A DNA stretch of 12,241 nt from an uncultured Pseudomonadales bacterium (lineage in GTDB: Bacteria > Pseudomonadota > Gammaproteobacteria > Pseudomonadales > Cellvibrionaceae): positions 1 through 12,241 of the forward strand of contig CALIUX010000135.1 in assembly GCA_938048505.1 (NCBI GenBank), in the 5' to 3' direction. The position numbers and the translations under genes were made by a program. Below are positions 6,922 to 12,241 of the stretch, piece after piece. The notes under the pieces were generated by a model. The model did no database searches. It was given only the letters and a program-made list of their open reading frames with translations, and was not told the DNA's origin. Position 1 is the stretch's first letter. The number at the start of each line of letters is the position of its first letter.

Positions 6922-7027
6922 TATAATCCTAGTCGGTATTTAGTCACAACCGTTTTATGGATTAGGTCAATCACTCATACATAGAAGCGTTTATTTTAAT
7001 AAAAACGTTTTAAATGAGAGGTTTTTT
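6922..7027 (+). ncRNA. Candidate short leader or small RNA upstream of the coiled-coil gene
   Basis: A perfect -10 box TATAAT (6922-6927) is followed by an imperfect hairpin: outer arms CTCAT (6974-6978) and ATGAG (7014-7018), inner CGTTT/AAACG. T residues follow at 7022-7027. Transcripts starting near 6934 could end near 7027 (about 95 bases) or read through into the gene at 7096. No -35 match stands 16-18 bases upstream of the -10. The stems are short and AT-rich, so the call is tentative. Confidence 0.22.
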
Positions 7028-7095
7028 GCGAATGCTGAGTTGGGTGGAGTCGTTCCTTAGCTCTTAAATACTTTTTTACTAGTTATAAAATCATT

Positions 7096-8148
7096 ATGGA
7101 AAATACTTACAAATCACTCTTAATCGTTGCTTTTAGTTTACTGTTAGCTTCACCTGCATGGGCTCAAAATAGCTCAATTAGCCAAGAAGTTGCTAAAAAA
7201 GAACAGCAAGTTGCTGCAATTCAAAGTGAAATGGCCTCAGTCTCGCGCAAGGCAAATGCTTCGCAAGCTAAACTTGACGCTTATAATGCCGATATAGAGA
7301 AAAAGAAACAGGCTCTTGCAAAAGCTAAAGCTAATTACGCAAAAGCGCCAACCCCAGAGGGTGAGCAATTTGTTAATAATGCAGCAAAGCGCGTTGAGCT
7401 AGCTGAGTTAGGTTTACAGTCTCGTGTTTCAGCTGTATCGCGGTTGCGCACAAAAGAAGCAGAATTGAATTCTCGTCTTGCAACGGTTAACAAAGAAATT
7501 TCTCGCCTGAATAACCGTGTACAGAGCCAGCAGGTTGCAGCGCGTGTTAAGCAAAGAACTGACAACCTCAAAACCGAAATGGCACAGACAACAGGCGTAC
7601 TTGAACAGCGATTGGCTGCTTTGGAGCGCGAAAATAATCGTTTGCGCCAAGTGGCAGAAGCAGAAGCTATTCGGCGCCAGCAGGCTGACCGGCAAGCGGC
7701 ACAAGCTCTTACTGCTCAAAAACAGCAGGCCCTAGCTGAAGAGCTTGCCGAAGAGAAAGCAGCTAAAGAGGCAATGATTTTGAAGTCAGACCCCAATAGC
7801 TTATCGCCTAAAGAGCGTGCTACTGCTGAGATGGCACGCTTACAAAGCATACTTGCATCTTCTCAAGGTGCTACAGCACCAGCGAAGAAACTAAGCTTAA
7901 GAAGTGAGCGTGGCTTCAATTTTGGTCGCTTTGAATATTTGGGTGCGAATCAGTATCGTATTGATATTGTTGTGGAGAATGCCACTGCTCGTTACCGTGT
8001 TGGTAATAAAGGCTATCGTGTGAAAGTGAGCGAAGCGAACCTTGGGCAAGAATTTATCTTTCTGTACGATCTGAGAGATAATGACAACCCGCGTTTGGTT
8101 GCCTTTGAAAAAGCACTGGTTGACGAGTCGAACTTGGCTGCAGAGTAG
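7096..8148 (+). CDS. Secreted (periplasmic) coiled-coil protein of unknown function
   Basis: I do not recognise the family. The 350-residue product begins with a clear Sec signal peptide: K6, the hydrophobic stretch SLLIVAFSLLLASP and the cleavage motif AWA|Q after residue 23. No lipobox cysteine is present, so a soluble periplasmic location is expected. Residues about 25-245 are almost entirely Ala/Gln/Glu/Lys/Arg-rich heptad-like helix (long coiled coil, with a break near APTPEGEQF). A proline-containing linker follows, then a compact C-terminal domain (about 265-345) rich in aromatic residues and beta-type stretches (FGRFEYLGANQYRIDIVVEN). The architecture resembles periplasmic scaffolds such as YbgF/EnvC-like proteins, but no domain of those families is identifiable. 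It is monocistronic, lacks a visible Shine-Dalgarno, and ends at a strong palindromic terminator. Confidence 0.8.
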   Translation: MENTYKSLLIVAFSLLLASPAWAQNSSISQEVAKKEQQVAAIQSEMASVSRKANASQAKLDAYNADIEKKKQALAKAKANYAKAPTPEGEQFVNNAAKRVELAELGLQSRVSAVSRLRTKEAELNSRLATVNKEISRLNNRVQSQQVAARVKQRTDNLKTEMAQTTGVLEQRLAALERENNRLRQVAEAEAIRRQQADRQAAQALTAQKQQALAEELAEEKAAKEAMILKSDPNSLSPKERATAEMARLQSILASSQGATAPAKKLSLRSERGFNFGRFEYLGANQYRIDIVVENATARYRVGNKGYRVKVSEANLGQEFIFLYDLRDNDNPRLVAFEKALVDESNLAAE

Positions 8149-8164
8149 TCCAGCATCTGACAGT

Positions 8165-8201
8165 AAAAAGGGGAAGGTATTTAAATACCTTCCCCTTTTT
8201 T
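8165..8201. terminator. Bidirectional intrinsic terminator
   Basis: A perfect 36-bp palindrome: AAAAAGGGGAAGGTATTT (8165-8182) followed directly by its exact reverse complement (8183-8200), plus one more T at 8201. The GC part of the stem is flanked by an A run on the left and a T run on the right, so it works in both directions. It lies 17 bases after the coiled-coil gene and 21 bases after the tlyA stop codon, as expected between convergent genes. Confidence 0.93.
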
Positions 8202-8221
8202 ATTGGCTCGTTGAGTGATTT

Positions 8222-9004
8222 TTATGATGCCTTTTCGGCAACCAGTAAAAACTCTCTATTCCCATCCCCGCCTTTAATAGGGCTTTCTTGATAATTCAGC
8301 ACATTAAAATTTAGCGCCTCTAGGTATTCACAAAAATCCTTTTTGATGTGCGTAAGCAGTGTTTTATCCTTCACAATGCCACCTTTACTTAAGTTTTGAG
8401 GGCCGACTTCAAACTGCGGTTTAACAAGCGAAATCAATATGCCTTTGGGTTTGAGTAATGCTGAAAGATTGGGCAGAATTTTTTTTTGTGAAATAAATGA
8501 GACATCCATAACTGCTAGGTCAAAGCCGTTATGCCAATCGGGTAAGCCGTCTAGTTCCTCTTTGTCGTTTAACATCTCTTGAGTGAGATAGCGCGCATTG
8601 ACCCCTTCTAAGCAGATAACACGTGGATCTTGACGGATTTGGGGGGCCAGCTGCTCTTTACCCACTTCGATGCCAATAACACGTTTAATACCGTGCTTGA
8701 GTAAACAGTCGGTGAACCCGCCTGTTGATTGACCGACATCAATTGCCACTTTATCTTTCACATTAATGTTGTTGGATTGGAGTGCCGCTTCAAGCTTTAA
8801 CCCTGCGCGGGAAACGTAGCGCATATCAGGGTGTTCACCTACGCGTATATCGATATCGTTTGAAAGCTTAATAGAGGCTTTGCTGGCGATACGCCACAGA
8901 TTTGCTTCGCGATACTCTACAAGATCAGCGTCGATTAATTTTTGTGCTAACGTGCGGGTTGCGACCAGCCCTTTGTCGACGAGTAATGTATCGAGCCTTT
9001 GCAT
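8222..9004 (-). CDS. tlyA: TlyA family rRNA (cytidine-2'-O)-methyltransferase
   Basis: TlyA enzymes 2'-O-methylate cytidines in 16S and/or 23S rRNA; older annotations call them hemolysins. The 260-residue product has an N-terminal S4 RNA-binding domain (RLDTLLVDKGLVATRTLAQK, residues 3-60) and an FtsJ/RrmJ-like Rossmann methyltransferase domain. The SAM-binding motif is DVGQSTGGFTDCLL (89-102). The catalytic K-D-K-E tetrad appears as K70 (RAGLKLEAAL), D167 (AVMDVSFIS), K195 (LVKPQFE) and E251 (NREFLL), so it should be active. AGGA six bases before the ATG (9004-9002) supports the start. It is transcribed convergently to the coiled-coil gene and divergently from hrpB. Whether it methylates one or both rRNAs cannot be told from the sequence. 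Confidence 0.93.
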   Translation of the reverse strand: MQRLDTLLVDKGLVATRTLAQKLIDADLVEYREANLWRIASKASIKLSNDIDIRVGEHPDMRYVSRAGLKLEAALQSNNINVKDKVAIDVGQSTGGFTDCLLKHGIKRVIGIEVGKEQLAPQIRQDPRVICLEGVNARYLTQEMLNDKEELDGLPDWHNGFDLAVMDVSFISQKKILPNLSALLKPKGILISLVKPQFEVGPQNLSKGGIVKDKTLLTHIKKDFCEYLEALNFNVLNYQESPIKGGDGNREFLLVAEKAS

Positions 9005-9040
9005 GTTGATTCCTGATAGAGCAGTTGCTTATGAGTGAAG

Positions 9041-9078
9041 ATTTACAAATAATGGTTTGTCAGCTGAAGTTTGTAAAT
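9041..9078. repeat. Inverted repeat ATTTACAAA / TTTGTAAAT in the tlyA-hrpB gap
   Basis: Two perfect 9-bp arms, ATTTACAAA (9041-9049) and TTTGTAAAT (9070-9078), are separated by 20 bases that include the palindrome CAGCTG (9061-9066). The arms cover the predicted -10 and -35 of tlyA, so this could be an operator. No regulator is identified. Confidence 0.5.
9049..9077 (-). promoter_or_regulatory. Candidate tlyA promoter
   Basis: On the minus strand TTTACA (9077-9072, five of six matches to -35) is followed after 17 bases by CATTAT (9054-9049, four of six). The predicted leader is about 38 bases and contains the AGGA ribosome binding site. Motif match only. Confidence 0.4.
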
Positions 9079-9203
9079 ATGCTGCCTGCAAAGACAGTAT
9101 TTATCGATTGCATAGAGGATATGAGACGGTTTCATTTATGGGGCGGGTTACAGCCTGTATGCTTCATTGCCATAGTATAACGATTACCTGCAACGACCAC
9201 ATT

Positions 9204-11897
9204 ATGACTCTACCTTCTGAATCAGCTAACCGTTCACATGCCTCTATAGAAGGTAAACCTGCCACTTTACCGATTCATGCTTGCTTAGATGAATTGGCAG
9301 AAGCGCTGCTACAGCGCGATGAAGTCGTATTGCAAGCGCCGCCAGGTGCGGGTAAAACAACGCAGATCCCTTTGATGCTGCTCAATCAGCCGTGGCTTGG
9401 TCAGCAAAAAATTATTGTATTGGAGCCAAGGCGCGTTGCGGCATTAAATGCGGCAACGCGAATGGCAGAGATGCTGGGTGAACCCGTTGGTCAAACAGTG
9501 GGCTATCGTATGCGTGGCGCGACCAAAATTGGGCCCCGCACACAAATAGAAGTGATTACTGAAGGCTTGCTCACGCGTAAGCTGCAAGAAGACCCTGAAT
9601 TAACTGGGGTTGGTATTGTGGTGTTTGATGAATTTCATGAGCGTTCTATTAACACCGATACTGGGCTAGCATTGTGTCTGCAGGCTCGTGAGGTTTTTCG
9701 TGAGCAGGCGTTAAAGCTCTTGGTGATGTCTGCCACCCTTGATGGTCACTCGGTGGCTGAGCTGCTGGATAATGCCCCAATGGTTACCAGTGAGGGGCGT
9801 GCTTTCCCTGTTGAGTGTCATTATTTAAGCCAGCCTTTAAAGAAAAATACGCTGCTAATAGAGCAAGTGACCAAAACTGTTTTGCATGCCCTTGAAAAAG
9901 AGCCAGGTGATGCACTCGTCTTTTTACCGGGGTTAAGCGAAATTAATCGCGCCTATGCCATTCTGAGTTCAGCTCTGCCCGATCATATCCAATGCCATAC
10001 TCTGCATGGCGGTTTGTCACTCGCAGACCAAAAAGCCAGTTTGGTGCCCAGCCCAACTGGGCAGCGTAAAGTGGTGCTATCGACCGATATCGCTGAAACG
10101 AGTCTTACAATTCAGGGTGTCAGAATTGTTGTGGATGCAGGTTTGGTTCGCTCGCCCATCTTCGATCCAAATACAGGATTAACCCGCTTACAGACTACCG
10201 GCATCAGTTTGGCTAGCGCAGAACAGCGAGCTGGACGGGCGGGTCGTTTAGAATCTGGTTGTTGCTATCGATTATGGACTGAAGCGCAACACCGCCAAAA
10301 AATTGCGCATGCGGCGCCTGAAATTACTTGCTCAGACCTCATGCCATTAGCGATGACATTACTGTCATGGGGGGCGCAGCATTTTGATGAGCTGGCTTGG
10401 TTAACACCGCCTAAAGCGTCGAACTGGGATCAAGCGCTTGATGCATTACGATCGCTTGGTGCTTTGAATGAAAAAGGTGAGCTGACCAATGAGGGAACGA
10501 ATCTATCCGTTTTTCCTTGCCACCCACGCGTGGCAAAACTGTTATGTGTGGCACATGCAAATCACTTTGCCAATACAGGGTGTTTAGTGGCAGCCGTCTT
10601 AAGCGAAAAGGCGCCACGGGGTTTATCAGCTGACCTGACGCAAACGGTAGCGAGGCTTTTGGCACACGATCCATCACTCCCTAAAAGCTGGTGCAAACGT
10701 ACCATGTCTTTGGCAAAGCAATTTCAAGCCTTGTTGAACGCAGTGTATAAGCATGACAACAGCATAAACAGCCACTCTACTATTCAAATCAATAAGCAGG
10801 CAAGTGGAAATCATGCGAGCGGAAATATTGATGATATTGCTTGGGCGATGGCTAAAGCCTTCCCCGAACATATTGCTAAGAGGCATGCAGCACAAGATGG
10901 CGTAGCGGTTTTTAAGCTCGCGAATGGGCGAGCAGCGAATCTGGATATGTCAGAACCGCTAGCGCATCATCAATGGATCGTTGTGGCGGATGCCGGTGGC
11001 CATGCGGGTTCAAAACAAGACCGTATCTTTTTAGGTGCTCCACTCGATGAGACGGCTTTTAATTCGGTATTGGCCGATAAAGTCACGCGTCGTGTTATCG
11101 CGCAATGGGATGAGCAAAAGCAACGCTTTATTGCCGAGGCGCAGCATTGCATTGGTAAACTTATTTACGCTTCGGAGCCTGTACGTGACCTGCCACCGCA
11201 TATCAAAGCGGCTGCACTAACAGAATTAATACGGCAAAAAGGGTTATCAATACTGGATTGGAATGATGCGGTTCAGCAGTTGTGTGCCAAAGTGCGCTAT
11301 TTGCGCGAACGTGATGATGAAACGTGGCCTGACCTAACGCATAAAGGGTTATTGAATCGTTTGGAAGAATGGCTGATGCCAGCGCTCGAAGATAAAGCCA
11401 CACCATCGGTAAATGTGTTGAGCGATTTTAAAAAAATCGATATTTACCCATTAATTCTTCAGCAATTACCTTGGCCATTGCCGCAGCAATTAAAAACGCT
11501 ATTGCCCGACCGCATCTCGGTACCAAGTGGTCGGGAAGTGGCGATTGATTACACTCAAGAGCCGCCGGTACTGGCCGTAAAGTTACAGGAAATGTTTGGC
11601 TGCCAAACAACCCCAGCGGTTATGAGGGGGGAGTTAAAGCTGATGTTACATTTATTGTCACCGGCCAAACGGCCTCTGCAAGTGACACAAGACCTCAGTG
11701 CATTTTGGCAAAATGGTTACGATAGCGTGAAAAAAGAAATGCGAGGCCGCTACCCTAAACTCACAGGAACCCTAGGGGGTTGCCAGGCTACAGGAATCGT
11801 GAAAGTGTTGACAAAACCAACACGAGGATTCCGAAATGGATATTACAAAGCAGCAACGAATAACGATTATTCCTGTCATCAAACATGCCACTGCTGA
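9204..11897 (+). CDS. hrpB: ATP-dependent helicase HrpB with replaced C-terminal tail
   Basis: DEAH/RHA-type helicase of the HrpB family, cellular role poorly defined. Visible motifs: Walker A PPGAGKTT (46-53), DEFHERS (Walker B, 142-148), SAT (176-178), TDIAETSLTIQG (about 293-304) and QRAGRAGR (about 340-347), then the HrpB-specific C-terminal region. The ATG at 9204 is preferred because helicase similarity begins soon after; the frame is open back to a TTG at 9057, but that stretch has no family resemblance. No Shine-Dalgarno is evident. Normal HrpB proteins end about 20 residues after a K/R-GRYPKH motif. Here the sequence is normal to RGRYPK (residue 852, base 11759), and the remaining 45 residues (TGTLGGCQATG onward, ending NDYSCHQTCHC) are foreign. 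They come from an inserted element and overlap its first gene by 62 bases. The helicase core is intact, so partial function is possible. Confidence 0.92.
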   Translation: MTLPSESANRSHASIEGKPATLPIHACLDELAEALLQRDEVVLQAPPGAGKTTQIPLMLLNQPWLGQQKIIVLEPRRVAALNAATRMAEMLGEPVGQTVGYRMRGATKIGPRTQIEVITEGLLTRKLQEDPELTGVGIVVFDEFHERSINTDTGLALCLQAREVFREQALKLLVMSATLDGHSVAELLDNAPMVTSEGRAFPVECHYLSQPLKKNTLLIEQVTKTVLHALEKEPGDALVFLPGLSEINRAYAILSSALPDHIQCHTLHGGLSLADQKASLVPSPTGQRKVVLSTDIAETSLTIQGVRIVVDAGLVRSPIFDPNTGLTRLQTTGISLASAEQRAGRAGRLESGCCYRLWTEAQHRQKIAHAAPEITCSDLMPLAMTLLSWGAQHFDELAWLTPPKASNWDQALDALRSLGALNEKGELTNEGTNLSVFPCHPRVAKLLCVAHANHFANTGCLVAAVLSEKAPRGLSADLTQTVARLLAHDPSLPKSWCKRTMSLAKQFQALLNAVYKHDNSINSHSTIQINKQASGNHASGNIDDIAWAMAKAFPEHIAKRHAAQDGVAVFKLANGRAANLDMSEPLAHHQWIVVADAGGHAGSKQDRIFLGAPLDETAFNSVLADKVTRRVIAQWDEQKQRFIAEAQHCIGKLIYASEPVRDLPPHIKAAALTELIRQKGLSILDWNDAVQQLCAKVRYLRERDDETWPDLTHKGLLNRLEEWLMPALEDKATPSVNVLSDFKKIDIYPLILQQLPWPLPQQLKTLLPDRISVPSGREVAIDYTQEPPVLAVKLQEMFGCQTTPAVMRGELKLMLHLLSPAKRPLQVTQDLSAFWQNGYDSVKKEMRGRYPKLTGTLGGCQATGIVKVLTKPTRGFRNGYYKAATNNDYSCHQTCHC
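11763..11796. repeat. Short repeats and palindrome at the element terminus
   Basis: ACAGGAA occurs at 11763-11769 and 11790-11796 (27 bases apart). Between them lies AACCCTAGGGGGTT (11768-11781), with the 8-bp palindrome CCCTAGGG. ACCCTA also occurs on both sides of the presumed junction (11752-11757, 11769-11774). Such sites could be arm or core binding sites for the recombinase; this is inference. Confidence 0.4.
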
Positions 11898-12241
11898 CAT
11901 TGCAGTAACACATACACCTGAATTCCATGCCCCTTGCACGGAAAGCGATTCCCCTCCCGACAAGCTAAGCCTCATTCAAATCGATCCCTTTTTGACCTCA
12001 GAGCAGTCTGAGGGGGATAGGATTTATAACTTCCCATTTCTTCACAACGAAGACCTAAGCCCTTGGGAGGATGGAAATTTGTATATTTGGCACCTAGCTT
12101 CAACCCCCAAATACCTCAACAAATCATCATCCGGACTGAGAAGCCTCGCATCCAGACTCATGGACTTCAAAATATATTGTGATTCTGAAGAAATCGATTA
12201 TTTAGATTTAAGTGGGCGACGGACTTTTAACAGGCCCCCAT
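11836..12241 (+). CDS. Putative tyrosine-type site-specific recombinase, N-terminal part
   Basis: 135 codons are open from the ATG at 11836 and run off the right edge. GAGGA seven bases upstream is a good ribosome binding site. The product starts MDITKQQRITIIPVIKHATA. Residues about 50-85 read IDPFLTSEQ...YNFPFLHNEDLSPWEDGNLYIWHL, and later LASRLMDFKIYCDSEEIDYLDLSGRR...NRPP. The PFL/PW-x-x-x-NLY start, a helical segment and a (I/V)DY-LD-x-SGRR-x-x-x-RP end resemble the SAM-like core-binding domain that precedes the catalytic domain in some island tyrosine recombinases. The catalytic R-H-R-Y residues are beyond the window, so activity cannot be judged. All seven arginine codons are AGA, AGG, CGA or CGG, whereas neighbours mainly use CGT/CGC, a sign of transfer. 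A non-recombinase protein is still possible. Confidence 0.55.
   Translation, partial: MDITKQQRITIIPVIKHATADIAVTHTPEFHAPCTESDSPPDKLSLIQIDPFLTSEQSEGDRIYNFPFLHNEDLSPWEDGNLYIWHLASTPKYLNKSSSGLRSLASRLMDFKIYCDSEEIDYLDLSGRRTFNRPP

Larger units (their letters stand above)
6575..7095. other. 521-base AT-rich intergenic region
   Basis: No protein gene is recognisable. The stretch begins with the post-folK hairpin (6576-6615). It contains small inverted repeats CTGAC-CCATTA-GTCAG (6814-6829) and GCTAGA-8 bases-TCTAGC (6851-6870), a perfect TATAAT at 6922-6927 without an obvious -35 box, and a hairpin followed by six T residues (6974-7027). The last 60 bases before the next gene lack a Shine-Dalgarno. 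Confidence 0.55.
11761..12241 (+). mobile_element. Left end of an integrated island inserted in the 3' end of hrpB
   Basis: Homology to HrpB stops abruptly at or just after base 11760. What follows is a 75-base non-host segment with short repeats and a palindrome, then the start of a putative site-specific recombinase gene transcribed inwards. An integrase-type gene directly inside the boundary is the usual layout of integrative elements. The host gene end is not regenerated, unlike typical tRNA-targeting islands. The right end, cargo and any target-site duplication are outside the window. The exact boundary is uncertain by a few bases. Confidence 0.7.

Noticed and set aside
9121..9180. Small 19-codon reading frame upstream of hrpB
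   Set aside because: The AGAGGA is too close to its ATG, the product resembles nothing, and the length is expected by chance.
9057..9203. N-terminal extension of HrpB from a TTG codon
   Set aside because: The 49 extra residues are Cys/His-rich without family resemblance, there is no good ribosome binding site, and the stretch overlaps the tlyA promoter region.
11808..11835. TTGACA 22 bases before the recombinase ATG as a strong promoter
   Set aside because: The -35 hexamer is perfect, but 16-18 bases downstream there is only CCGAAA-like sequence, which includes the start codon; no usable -10.
1..12241. CRISPR array, tRNA or rRNA genes
   Set aside because: No regularly spaced direct repeats and no tRNA-like cloverleaf or rRNA sequence were seen on either strand; in particular no tRNA gene lies at the element boundary.

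Overview
The window looks like a chromosomal housekeeping region of a gammaproteobacterium that is cut at its right end by a horizontally acquired element. The order rpoD - dnaG - yqeY - rpsU on the minus strand, with tsaD - folB - folK divergent from it, is the macromolecular-synthesis locus known from Pseudomonas and relatives. Protein character, moderate GC and the HrpB/TlyA neighbours suggest a marine Cellvibrionales-like lineage (Saccharophagus/Teredinibacter type). The lineage is inference; the gammaproteobacterial placement is much safer.

Region 1 (1-4311, minus strand) holds the N-terminal 370 codons of the primary sigma factor RpoD, the complete primase DnaG, a GatB/YqeY-family protein and ribosomal protein bS21. 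They link translation, replication initiation and transcription in one transcriptional direction. The cluster carries internal signals: a strong sigma70-type promoter whose -35 box overlaps the dnaG stop codon, a stem-loop between rpsU and yqeY, and a 289-base gap before dnaG.

Region 2 (4312-6615) starts with a 345-base divergent control region (direct 11-bp repeats, an rpsU leader hairpin, candidate promoters). It continues with tsaD (tRNA t6A synthesis) and a folB-folK pair (folate synthesis; stop and start codons overlap in TAATG), and closes with a hairpin just after folK.

Region 3 (6575-9203) has a 521-base AT-rich gap that may encode a short leader or small RNA. It then holds an unrecognised secreted coiled-coil protein, a perfect 36-bp palindromic bidirectional terminator, convergent tlyA (rRNA 2'-O-methyltransferase) and a tlyA/hrpB divergent promoter region.

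Region 4 (9204-12241) contains the DEAH-type helicase gene hrpB. Its sequence follows the family up to the conserved RGRYPK motif near the C terminus (residue 852) and then becomes unrelated. From about position 11761 the DNA belongs to another element. Its first gene (ATG at 11836, running off the window) resembles the N-terminal part of a tyrosine-type site-specific recombinase and uses arginine codons unlike its neighbours. This is most simply the left boundary of an integrated island whose cargo lies beyond the window. It is the most interesting signal here: the recombinase may belong to one of the multi-recombinase families (Gamma-Mobile-Trio, Tn554-like or RIT), but that cannot be settled from 135 residues.
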